This document shows, piece after piece, positions 26,870 to 34,901 of a DNA stretch of 64,000 nt (the stretch's first letter is position 1; every line of letters starts with the position of its first letter). The notes beneath the pieces are model-generated. The model did no database searches and was not told where the DNA came from. It was given only the letters and a program-made list of their open reading frames with translations. A program made the translations under genes and the position numbers. The stretch covers positions 1 to 64,000 of the forward strand of contig NZ_JBHYDW010000001.1 in NCBI RefSeq assembly GCF_051860475.1, given 5' to 3'. The DNA comes from Elioraea sp051860475. GTDB taxonomy: Bacteria; Pseudomonadota; Alphaproteobacteria; Acetobacterales; Acetobacteraceae.

Positions 26870-28294
26870 ATGCTGACGGTCCGCTTCCGCCACCGGCTGC
26901 GCCACGAGACCGCAGCGCGCGCGCGGCTGCTGACCGAGGCGGGGGCGCATGCCGACATTCTCGCTCCTGCGATCGGCTTTGCCGGCCGCGCGGACGAGGT
27001 GGCCACGGGCCGCGATGCCGACGGACGGCTGACCGTGCTCGCCGGCATGGGCAGCGAGGCGACGCCGCGTTCGGTGCGCCGCGCCGGCGGACGGGCGGCG
27101 GCCGCAGCGATCGCGTCGAAGCGGCTCGTGCTCGATGCGCGCGACCTCACGCCGGATCTGGCCGCCGAGGCCGCGGTCGGTGCCTGCCTGCGCGCCTGGC
27201 GGTTCGAGGCGCTGAAGACGCGCGAGGATGCGGACGAACCCAAGCACCTCGTCCATCTCGATGTGATCGTGCACGACAAGCGCGCGGCAGGGGCGATCTG
27301 GGAAACGCTCGCGCCGGGCGTCACCGGAACGCTGTTCGCGCGCAACCTGGTCGCCGAGCCATCCAATCGGCTGACGCCGACCACCTTCGCCGCGCGGCTG
27401 CGCGCGCTCGCGGAGGAGGGGTTGAAGGTCGAGATCCGTGATGGCGCCTGGCTGAAGCGGGAGGGCTTCGGCGCGCTGCTCGGCGTCGCCCGCGGCAGCG
27501 CCAACCCGCCCTGCCTCGCGGTGCTGCGCTGGAAGGGGACGATCGACGCGCCGCCGGTGGCGTTCATCGGCAAGGGCGTGACCTTCGACACCGGCGGCGT
27601 GGACATCAAGCCCGCCGACCGGATGTGGGAGATGCGCGCGGACATGGCCGGTGCCGCCGCCGCGGCGGGGGCGATGCTGGCGCTCGCGCGCCGCCGTTCG
27701 CCCGCGCCGGCCGTCGCCGTGCTGGGGCTGGTCGAGAACATGATCGGCGCGGAGGCGCAGCGCCCCTCCGATGTCGTGCGCGCGGTGAACGGCACGACGA
27801 TCGAGGTGATCGACACGGATGCGGAAGGGCGGCTGGTGCTGGCCGACTGCCTCGCCTGGACGCGGCGCGCGCTCCGGCCGGCGGCGATGATCGACCTTGC
27901 AACACTGACGGGCTCGATCGTGGTCGCGTTGGGCAACCACCGCGCCGGACTGTTCGCCTCTGACGGCGCGCTCGCCGCGCAACTCGCGGCTGCGGGCGAG
28001 GCGGTGGACGAGAAGCTCTGGCCGATGCCGCTGGAGGAGGCCTATGGCGAGGCGCTGAGGAGCGACATCGCCGACGTGAAGAACTGCGTCGCCGAACGGT
28101 TCCAGCCCGATGCCTGCCACGCCGCCGCGTTCCTGCACCGTTTCGTCGGCGATACGCCCTGGGCGCATCTCGACATCGCCGGTGTGGAGCTGCGCCACGA
28201 AGCCGACGCGCTGGGGCCGGAGGGGGCGTCCGGCTTCGGTGTGCGCCTGCTCGACCGGCTCGTCTCGCTCCGCTTCGAGGCGGAGGATGGCTGA
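26870..28294 (+). CDS. Second, divergent M17 family aminopeptidase
   Basis: A 474-residue M17 peptidase. All metal and catalytic positions are kept: KGVTFDTGGVDIKP, then RADMAGA, then DTDAEGRL at 315-322. The N-terminal domain is shorter and unlike that of the neighbouring PepA. Tandem M17 genes suggest specialisation, this one resembling the shorter leucyl aminopeptidase subgroup of alphaproteobacteria. It starts 22 bases after pepA and overlaps holC by eight bases. Confidence 0.92.
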   Translation: MLTVRFRHRLRHETAARARLLTEAGAHADILAPAIGFAGRADEVATGRDADGRLTVLAGMGSEATPRSVRRAGGRAAAAAIASKRLVLDARDLTPDLAAEAAVGACLRAWRFEALKTREDADEPKHLVHLDVIVHDKRAAGAIWETLAPGVTGTLFARNLVAEPSNRLTPTTFAARLRALAEEGLKVEIRDGAWLKREGFGALLGVARGSANPPCLAVLRWKGTIDAPPVAFIGKGVTFDTGGVDIKPADRMWEMRADMAGAAAAAGAMLALARRRSPAPAVAVLGLVENMIGAEAQRPSDVVRAVNGTTIEVIDTDAEGRLVLADCLAWTRRALRPAAMIDLATLTGSIVVALGNHRAGLFASDGALAAQLAAAGEAVDEKLWPMPLEEAYGEALRSDIADVKNCVAERFQPDACHAAAFLHRFVGDTPWAHLDIAGVELRHEADALGPEGASGFGVRLLDRLVSLRFEAEDG

Positions 28295-28730
28295 GATCGG
28301 CTTCTACCACCTGACGCGCACGAGCCTCGATGTCGCGCTGCCGAAACTGCTTGGCCGCGTGCTCGCGACCGGCGGGCGGGCGGTCGTGAAGGCAGCGAGC
28401 GAGGAGCGCGTGGCCGCGCTGGACACCGCGCTCTGGCTCTGCTCGGACCCCGACTGGCTGCCGCACGGCACGCGCTCGACCGGCGAGGCCGATCGTCAGC
28501 CGATCTGGCTCACCACAGACGACGAGGCGCCGAACGGGGCGCGGCACCTGTTCCTCGTCGAAGGGGCGCAGAGTGCGCGGCTCGACGCGTTCGAGCGCGT
28601 GTTCGACCTGTTCGACGGCCGCGACGAGGCGGCGGTGGCGGCAGCGCGGCAGCGCTGGGCGGCGGCGAAGGAAGCGGGCCACGCGCTCACCTACTGGCGC
28701 CAGACCGAGCGCGGCTGGGAGAAGGGGTAG
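28287..28730 (+). CDS. holC: DNA polymerase III chi subunit
   Basis: A 147-residue HolC-like protein opening IGFYHLTRTSLDVALPKLLG, with the family pattern ALWLCSDPDWLPHG and HLFLVEGA. Chi links the clamp loader to single-stranded-DNA-binding protein. It overlaps the end of the M17 gene (ATGGCTGA), an arrangement also known from other alphaproteobacteria where pepA and holC adjoin. Its last 44 bases overlap the convergent HxlR gene. Confidence 0.92.
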   Translation: MAEIGFYHLTRTSLDVALPKLLGRVLATGGRAVVKAASEERVAALDTALWLCSDPDWLPHGTRSTGEADRQPIWLTTDDEAPNGARHLFLVEGAQSARLDAFERVFDLFDGRDEAAVAAARQRWAAAKEAGHALTYWRQTERGWEKG

Positions 28731-29076
28731 CGCGCGACTTTGGCTTCGCGCCGTAGCGCTCGCCCCAAGCGCACATCGCGTCACACACCGGTCCGAGCGC
28801 CCAGCCACGCTCCGTCAACGCATACTCGACCTTCGGCGGCACGTGATCATGCACGGTGCGGCTGACGACCCCGGCGGCCTCCAGCGCGCGGAGCTGCAGC
28901 GTCAGCATCCGCTGGGTGATCTCCGGCACACGCCGGCGCAACTCGTTGAACCGCTTCGGCCCGCTGGTGAGCTGGAACAGGATGACCGCCTTCCACTTGC
29001 CGCCGATCACTGCGGCGGTTGCCTCGACGGGGCAGGCGGCGACGGCAAGCGATGCGGCGCGCAACGGTCTCGACAT
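28687..29076 (-). CDS. HxlR-family transcriptional regulator
   Basis: A 129-residue winged-helix protein. The conserved N-terminal cysteine (ACPVEATAAVIGGKWK), FNELRRRVPEITQRMLTLQL recognition region and PKVEYALTERG wing are all present. HxlR/YodB-type regulators often sense electrophiles or quinones through that cysteine. ATG 29076 is preferred over an upstream in-frame ATG (29130), because the latter would overlap the promoter and operator dyad. It is divergent from an NmrA-type reductase, a common regulator-target pairing. Its 3' end overlaps holC tail-to-tail. Confidence 0.9.
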   Translation of the reverse strand: MSRPLRAASLAVAACPVEATAAVIGGKWKAVILFQLTSGPKRFNELRRRVPEITQRMLTLQLRALEAAGVVSRTVHDHVPPKVEYALTERGWALGPVCDAMCAWGERYGAKPKSRATPSPSRARSGASR

Positions 29077-29085
29077 GCGAGGACG

Positions 29086-29104
29086 GTATAAACACTGTGC
29101 GTAC
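29086..29104. promoter_or_regulatory. Candidate HxlR operator dyad
   Basis: The sequence has the pattern GTA-n3-ACA-C-TGT-n3-TAC, symmetric around base 29095, ten bases before the HxlR ATG in the spacer shared with the NmrA-type gene. On the minus strand it overlaps a TTTATA -10-like hexamer, so bound protein would block hxlR transcription. Symmetry is seen directly; the binding protein is inferred from position. Confidence 0.55.
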
Positions 29105-29165
29105 TTGTCGATCAGGAACCGTCGGTCCACCTGCGCTCGACCAGAGCCTTGCAGCGGAGAGTGGA

Positions 29166-30065
29166 ATGTACGCGATCATGGGTGCGACAGGTCAGACGGG
29201 CGGGGCAGCGATCGCCGCACTGCTGAGCGAGGGGCGGGATGCACGCGCGATCCTGCGCGATCCGGCGAAGGGGCAGCACCTCGCCGCGCGGGGCGCGGCG
29301 CTCGCGGTCGCGGCGACGGATGACGTCGCCGCGCTCGCCGCGTCCTTTACCGGCGCAGAGGCCGTGTTCGTGCTGAACCCGCCGCAGCCGCACGCGGCCG
29401 ACTATCTGGGTGCCGCGCGGGCGGCATCCGAGTCGATCGCCACGGCGGTGCGCCGCTCGGGCGTGGCCCGCGTGGTCGCGCTCTCCTCGCAGGGCGCGCA
29501 TCTTGCCGAGGGCACGGGCGCGGTGCGGACGCTCTACGACTTCGAGCATGCGCTGCGGCAGACAGGCGCGCAGGTGACCTTCCTCCGCGCGACCTACTTC
29601 ATGGAGAACTGGGCCGAGGTGCTCGCTCCCGTGCGCGAGGCCGGCGTGCTGCCGAGCATGCTGCTGCCGCTCGACGCGGCGATCGACATGGTCTCGGTGC
29701 GCGACATCGGCCGTGTGGCCGCTTCCCTGCTGGTCGACCCCGGCCGGCACGCGCCGATCGTCAACCTGATCGGGCCGCGCGCCTATGCGCCGACGGATGC
29801 GGCGGCCGCCTTCGCGGAGCTGCTGGGCCGGCCTGTCGAGGCGGTGCCGGTGCCGCGCGACGCTTGGCACGCGGCCCTCACCGACGCAGGTCTCGGCGAG
29901 GACTACGCAGCCGCGATCGTCGCGCTGAACGACGCGATCAACGCCGGCACGATGCCCTATGAGCCGGGCGTGGGCGAGACCCTGCGCGGCACGGTGACAC
30001 TGCGCGAGGCGCTCGCAGCCCTGCTCGCGGCCGAGGCCGCTACGCCGGCGTCAGCGTCGCCGTGA
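29166..30065 (+). CDS. NmrA/QOR2-like NAD(P)H-binding reductase
   Basis: A 299-residue atypical short-chain dehydrogenase. The Rossmann loop GATGQTGG is at about residues 6-13 and the second strand is AILRDPAKG. Mid-domain segments are VVALSSQGAH and TFLRATYFMENW, as in NmrA-like redox sensors and NAD(P)H:quinone oxidoreductase 2. The divergent HxlR regulator supports a role in quinone or electrophile defence. GGAGAGTGGA precedes ATG 29166. Its end overlaps the convergent DUF3891 gene by 26 bases. Confidence 0.87.
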   Translation: MYAIMGATGQTGGAAIAALLSEGRDARAILRDPAKGQHLAARGAALAVAATDDVAALAASFTGAEAVFVLNPPQPHAADYLGAARAASESIATAVRRSGVARVVALSSQGAHLAEGTGAVRTLYDFEHALRQTGAQVTFLRATYFMENWAEVLAPVREAGVLPSMLLPLDAAIDMVSVRDIGRVAASLLVDPGRHAPIVNLIGPRAYAPTDAAAAFAELLGRPVEAVPVPRDAWHAALTDAGLGEDYAAAIVALNDAINAGTMPYEPGVGETLRGTVTLREALAALLAAEAATPASASP

Positions 30066-30813
30066 TCGGCATGACGGGCGCGGCGGCGAGCGCCGCGCGC
30101 ATCGTCGCCTCGTCGGTGAACCCGCCGTGCGGCAGGTGGCGCGCGAGGCAGGCGACCGTGACGCTCGCCTCCCTGAACGGCCACGGATCAACCGTGAGCC
30201 GATCCCAGTCGTCGCCGGGAAACGCGAGCGCAAGCCGGGCCATCTCGCCGGCGAGCGGCACGGGCGGCGTCCGGCGCGGGCTGCGTCCCATCGCGCCGCA
30301 GATCACCAGCGACATCAGGTCGAGCGCCAGCAGGATCGCGCGCTGATCGGCGATTTCCGCATCGCTCGCCGCGGTCTGCGGACGGAGATGCCCCTGCATC
30401 GTCTCCTGCTCCGCGCGGAAGCGTCGCACCGCGGCGAGATCCTCCGGCGTGCGCGTCTCGTCCGGGGTCAGCGCGTAGATCGCGAGCCCGTGCAGGGAGA
30501 CGAGCAGTGCGACAAGCGGGCCGTAGGAGGCAGCGGCGGTCTCGACGCCGGCGGACCACAGCGCGGTGTGCTGATCGCGTGGCAGCGCAACGAAGTCGTA
30601 GGGACGTCCCGTCGTGGGATCACGCGTCGGCACGGCCTCCCACTTCAGCCAGCCGATGTCGTGCTGCTCGGCGGCGAGGATGAACAGCTCCGGCAGGCGA
30701 TCGACACCCGCCACCGCCCCGCCCCAGGCGCGCGCGAGCTGGCCCGAGATCCAGGCGTGCGCGGGCTGGCTGATCGCGAGCGCCGATCCGTCCGGCAGCG
30801 GCCGGAACAGCAC
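30040..30813 (-). CDS. DUF3891 family protein
   Basis: A 257-residue soluble protein matching DUF3891: MLFRPL...ALAISQPAHAWISGQLARAW at the N-terminus, AEQHDIGW near residue 48, and RDQHTALWSAG near 82. The conserved His/Asp pairs recall HD-type metal sites, but no activity is established. GTG 30813 starts four bases after the stop of the upstream Bug gene, so the two are probably co-transcribed. The 3' end overlaps the NmrA-type gene. Confidence 0.8.
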   Translation of the reverse strand: MLFRPLPDGSALAISQPAHAWISGQLARAWGGAVAGVDRLPELFILAAEQHDIGWLKWEAVPTRDPTTGRPYDFVALPRDQHTALWSAGVETAAASYGPLVALLVSLHGLAIYALTPDETRTPEDLAAVRRFRAEQETMQGHLRPQTAASDAEIADQRAILLALDLMSLVICGAMGRSPRRTPPVPLAGEMARLALAFPGDDWDRLTVDPWPFREASVTVACLARHLPHGGFTDEATMRAALAAAPVMPITATLTPA

Positions 30814-30817
30814 GCGC

Positions 30818-31780
30818 TCACTCCATGCGGATGCCGGTGAGCTGCACGAGCGCCTGCCAGCGCGCGACCTCCTCGCGCTGGAAGGCCGCGAACTCGGCCG
30901 GTCCGAGGGGCGCGGCGTTGAACCCCATGCCGCGCAGCCGCTCCTGCATCGGCGCCTCGTTGACGATCGCGACGAACGCCTCGGCGAGCTTGGCCACGAT
31001 CGGCGCCGGCGTGCCGGCAGGGGCCCAGAAGCCGAACCAGGCATCGACCGAGACGCCCGGCGCGCCCGCCTCGTCGAAGGTCGGCACATCCGGCGCATCG
31101 GCGATGCGCGCGGGCGCGCCGATCGCGAGCGCCCGCAGCCGGCCGTCGCGCACGAGCGAAACGACCTGCGGCCAGGTGGAGATGAAGTAGTCCACCACGC
31201 CGGCCACCGTGTCGGTCACCGCCGGCGCGCCGCCGCGATAGGGCACATGCGTCGCGTCCATCCTGAACCGGCGCGCCAGGCTCTCGCCGATCACGTGGCT
31301 CGCACTGCCGACCGAGGTCGAGGCATAGGTCACGCGACCGCCATTCGTGCCCTTGGCGACCAGCTCCTGCAACGTCTTCGCGCCGTTCGCCGGCACGATC
31401 AGCGCATGGTGCACCGACGCCAGCCGCGCGATCGGCGTGAAGCTGTCGATCGCGTGATACGGCAGGGTGCGCGCCATCGCCTGGTTCGAGGCATGCGTCT
31501 GGTTGTTGCCGAGCGCCAGCGTGTAGCCGTCCGCGGCGGCCTGGGCGACCGCCTGGGTGCCGATGATCGCCGCGCCGCCCGCGCGGTTCTCCACCACCAC
31601 CGGCGCGCCGTTCCACATCTCCGAGAGCCGCTGCGCGATCGCGCGGCCGAGCACATCCGTCGAGCCGCCGGGCGGATAGGCGATCACGATGCGGATCGGC
31701 CGCGACGGATAGGCGTCCTGTGCGCGGGCGGCGAGTGGCGCGAGCGCGGCGGCGGCAATGAGCGAGCGGCGAGCGAGCAT
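30818..31780 (-). CDS. Bug-family (TctC-like) substrate-binding protein
   Basis: A 320-residue periplasmic receptor with a signal peptide (MLARRSLIAAAALAPLAARA). The Bug opening is PIRIVIAYPPGGSTDVLGR and the mid-protein signature is HVPYRGGAPAVTD. ATG 31780 is chosen for the strong GGGAGG eight bases upstream and the compact signal peptide. No TctA/TctB permease is adjacent; orphan Bug receptors are common in Acetobacteraceae and Burkholderiales and may share a distant permease or act as sensors. Ligand unknown. Confidence 0.92.
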   Translation of the reverse strand: MLARRSLIAAAALAPLAARAQDAYPSRPIRIVIAYPPGGSTDVLGRAIAQRLSEMWNGAPVVVENRAGGAAIIGTQAVAQAAADGYTLALGNNQTHASNQAMARTLPYHAIDSFTPIARLASVHHALIVPANGAKTLQELVAKGTNGGRVTYASTSVGSASHVIGESLARRFRMDATHVPYRGGAPAVTDTVAGVVDYFISTWPQVVSLVRDGRLRALAIGAPARIADAPDVPTFDEAGAPGVSVDAWFGFWAPAGTPAPIVAKLAEAFVAIVNEAPMQERLRGMGFNAAPLGPAEFAAFQREEVARWQALVQLTGIRME

Positions 31781-31874
31781 CCTGATCCTCCCTGGGCCCG
31801 CTCTTGTCGGAGAGCCGCGGAGGCGGGTCAATAGACCTTGATCGGGTCCTGCTGCCGCGCCCCGACGGAGGGGC

Positions 31875-34688
31875 TCAGGCGCTCAGCGCCTCCTCGACCA
31901 GGGCGGCCTGTTCGGCATTGTGCACCTTGTAGAACCCGGTCGCCGGGCTCGCCGCCTCGCGCCGGCCGATGTAGCGCGGCCGCGCGCGCCGATCCGCCGC
32001 CGCCGCGGCCTCCTCGAGCCTGCGGTCGATGAAGGTCCAGGCGCCCATGTTCTGCGGCTCCTCCTGGCACCAGACGATCTCGGCGTTCGGGTAGCGCGCG
32101 ATCACCTTCGGCAGGCTGACGGAGGGGAACGGATAGAGCTGCTCGACCCGCACCAGTGCCACGGTGTCGATCCTCTCCTCGCGCCGTGCGGCAAGCAGGT
32201 CGTAATAGACCTTGCCGGTGCAGAAGACGATGCGCTTGACCGCCTCGTCCTCGGCGATCGGGTCGATCTCGGGGATGACGTGGCGGAACGAGGCGCCGGG
32301 GCCGAACTCGTCGAGCGTCGAGACCGCGAGCTTGTGACGCAGCAGCGATTTCGGCGTCATCACGATCAGCGGCTTGCGGTAGTTGCGCTTGAGCTGGCGG
32401 CGCAGCGCGTGGAAGTAGTTCGCTGGCGTGGTGAAGTTGCAGACCTGCATGTTGCGCTCGGCGCAGAGCTGGAGGTAGCGCTCGAGCCGCGCCGAGGAAT
32501 GTTCCGGCCCCTGGCCCTCATAGCCGTGCGGCAGCAGCATCACGAGCCCGCTCATGCGCAGCCACTTCGATTCGCCGGACGCGATGAACTGATCGATGAT
32601 CACCTGCGCGCCGTTGGCGAAGTCGCCGAACTGCGCCTCCCACAGCACCAGTGTGGAGGGATCGGCGAGCGAGTAGCCGTAGTCGAAGCCGAGCACACCG
32701 GCTTCCGACAGCAGCGAGTTGAACGCCTCGAAGCGCGCCTGGCCCTCACGCAGATGATTGAGCGGGGTGTACTCGGCCTGCGTCGTCTGGTCGATCAGCA
32801 CGGCGTGGCGGTGGCTGAAGGTGCCGCGCTGCACGTCCTCGCCCGAGAGCCGCACATTGTGGCCCTCGAGCATGAGCGTGCCGAAGGCGAGCGCCTCGCC
32901 CGTCGCCCAGTCGATCCCCTCGCCGCTGGCAATCGACTCGCGCTTCTGGTCGAGCTGGCGAGCGATCTTCGGGTTGACGTCGAACCCAACCGGCACGCGG
33001 CACAGCGCCTCGCCGACCTCGCGAAGCCGCTCCAGCGCCACACCCGTTCCGCAGTCCTTGGCCTCGTCCTCGATCCCGCCCGGCGCGAGCCCGGCCCACT
33101 TGCCCTCCAGCCAGTCGGCCTTGTTGGGCTTGTAGGTGCGCGACGCCTCGAACGCCTCGTCGAGGGCGGCGGTGAAGCGTGCCTGGATCGCCACGGCCTC
33201 CTCGGCGCTCAGCGCGCCCTCGGCCGCCAGCCGTTCGGCGTATCTGGCGCGCGTGGTCTTCTGCGCGCGGATCGCCTTGTACATCAGCGGCTGCGTGAAG
33301 GCCGGCTCGTCGGACTCGTTGTGGCCGTGGCGGCGGTAGCAGACGATGTCGAGCACCGCATCGACGCCGAAGGTCATGCGGAACTCGGTCGCCATGCGCG
33401 CGCAGAACACCACCGCCTCCGGGTCGTCGCCGTTCACGTGCAGGATCGGCGCCTGGATCGACTTGGCGATGTCGGTGCAGTAGAGGCCCGAATAGGCGTG
33501 CGCCGGCACCGTCGTGAAGCCGATCTGGTTGTTGACAATGAAGTGCACGGTGCCGCCGGTGCGGTAGCCGATCAGCTGGCTCATCGCCAGTGTCTCGGCC
33601 ACGAGCCCCTGGCCGGCGAAGGCGGCGTCGCCGTGCATCAGGATCGCCATGGCGCGACGGCGCGTCTTGCGGTCCCCCATCATGTCCTGCTTGGCGCGGA
33701 TCTTGCCGACCACGACCGGATCGACCGCCTCGAGATGCGAGGGGTTGGGCTGGAGCGAGAGATGCACCTGCCGGCCGGCGATCTCGACGTCAGCGCTGGT
33801 GCCGAGGTGGTACTTCACGTCGCCCGAGCCCTGCACGTCGTCGGGGCTGGAGAGATTGCCCTGGAACTCGCTGAACACCGCCGAGAACGGCTTCTTCATG
33901 ATGTTGACCAGCGTGTTCAGCCGGCCGCGATGCGGCATGCCGATCGCGACCTCGACCACGCCGGCCTCGGCCGCAACCTCGATCGCGGTGCGCACGGCGG
34001 GGATCACGCTCTCGCCGCCTTCGAGCCCGAAGCGCTTCGTGCCGACGAACTTCTTCTGGCAGAACACCTCGAAGCCCTCGGCCTCGGTCAGCCGCTCGAG
34101 TATCTCGCGCCTGGCGTGCGCGTCGAAGGCGGACCGCCAGGGTGCGCCTTCGACCTTCTGCTGGATCCAGGCCTTCTGATCGGGGTCCTGGATGTGCATG
34201 AACTCGACGCCGACGGGTCCGCAATAGGTCTCGCGCAGCACCGAGAGGATCTGGCGGAGCGTCGCGCTCTCGTAGCCGAGCACGTGATCGATGAAGATCG
34301 GCCGGTCCATGTCGGCCGGACCAAAGCCGTAGGTGGCCGGGTCGAGCTCGGGATGCGCGCTCGGGATCTTCAGGGCCAGCGGGTCGAGCTGCGCCTCCAG
34401 ATGGCCGCGCACGCGATAGGCGCGGATCAGCATCAGCGCGCGGATCGAGTCGAGGGTGGAGCTGCGCAGCTCCTCGAACGGGATCGCCGCCGCCGGCCGC
34501 GGCCGGGCCGCCAGCGCGGCGCCGTTCGCGCCGCCGATCCCGCCATTGGCGAGCGCACCGAACAGCGCCGCCCAGCCAGGCTCGACACTGCCGGGATCGG
34601 AGGTCCAGCGGTCATAGAGCCCGGCGACGTAGATCGAGTCGCCAGGCGGGATGCCGTCGAGGAACGCGTCGAGGTTCAGGCTTGCCAT
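31875..34688 (-). CDS. sucA: 2-oxoglutarate dehydrogenase E1 component
   Basis: The 937-residue thiamine-diphosphate enzyme decarboxylates 2-oxoglutarate in the TCA cycle. The N-terminal YVAGLYDRWTSDPGSVEPGW lies in the segment that binds the complex core. GMPHRGRLNTLVN and the ThDP region HVNGDDPEAVVF with NNQIGFTT are intact. The C-terminal transketolase-like domain carries ERNMQVCNFTTPANYFHALR and WCQEEPQNMGAW. ATG 34688 has GGGAG upstream. sucB and lpd, usually next to sucA, are absent; a Bug receptor follows instead. Confidence 0.97.
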   Translation of the reverse strand: MASLNLDAFLDGIPPGDSIYVAGLYDRWTSDPGSVEPGWAALFGALANGGIGGANGAALAARPRPAAAIPFEELRSSTLDSIRALMLIRAYRVRGHLEAQLDPLALKIPSAHPELDPATYGFGPADMDRPIFIDHVLGYESATLRQILSVLRETYCGPVGVEFMHIQDPDQKAWIQQKVEGAPWRSAFDAHARREILERLTEAEGFEVFCQKKFVGTKRFGLEGGESVIPAVRTAIEVAAEAGVVEVAIGMPHRGRLNTLVNIMKKPFSAVFSEFQGNLSSPDDVQGSGDVKYHLGTSADVEIAGRQVHLSLQPNPSHLEAVDPVVVGKIRAKQDMMGDRKTRRRAMAILMHGDAAFAGQGLVAETLAMSQLIGYRTGGTVHFIVNNQIGFTTVPAHAYSGLYCTDIAKSIQAPILHVNGDDPEAVVFCARMATEFRMTFGVDAVLDIVCYRRHGHNESDEPAFTQPLMYKAIRAQKTTRARYAERLAAEGALSAEEAVAIQARFTAALDEAFEASRTYKPNKADWLEGKWAGLAPGGIEDEAKDCGTGVALERLREVGEALCRVPVGFDVNPKIARQLDQKRESIASGEGIDWATGEALAFGTLMLEGHNVRLSGEDVQRGTFSHRHAVLIDQTTQAEYTPLNHLREGQARFEAFNSLLSEAGVLGFDYGYSLADPSTLVLWEAQFGDFANGAQVIIDQFIASGESKWLRMSGLVMLLPHGYEGQGPEHSSARLERYLQLCAERNMQVCNFTTPANYFHALRRQLKRNYRKPLIVMTPKSLLRHKLAVSTLDEFGPGASFRHVIPEIDPIAEDEAVKRIVFCTGKVYYDLLAARREERIDTVALVRVEQLYPFPSVSLPKVIARYPNAEIVWCQEEPQNMGAWTFIDRRLEEAAAAADRRARPRYIGRREAASPATGFYKVHNAEQAALVEEALSA

Positions 34689-34854
34689 CGTCTTCTCCCG
34701 GCCCCGGGCCGGGCCGGGTCCCTGGGCCGCGCGCCGGGCGGCAGGCGCGGACACTACACCGCCGGGCGCGGCCTTCCGGCCGAGCCGCAGAGCGATGCCC
34801 TCCTACAATACGCAACAGCGCGTGAATGCGGCAGTCCGAACCGGGCTGTCAGGC

Positions 34855-34888
34855 CATGTGTCCGCGGCATAGCTGCCGCGGACACATG
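34855..34888 (-). terminator. Strong hairpin downstream of the PEP-CTERM gene
   Basis: CATGTGTCCGCGGCA and TGCCGCGGACACATG form a perfect 15-bp stem around a TAGC loop, 13 bases beyond the PEP-CTERM stop. No T-tract follows on either strand, so it may terminate inefficiently or protect the mRNA 3' end. It sits between two minus-strand genes and upstream of sucA. Confidence 0.6.
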
Positions 34889-34901
34889 CAGGAGAGGCCG
34901 G

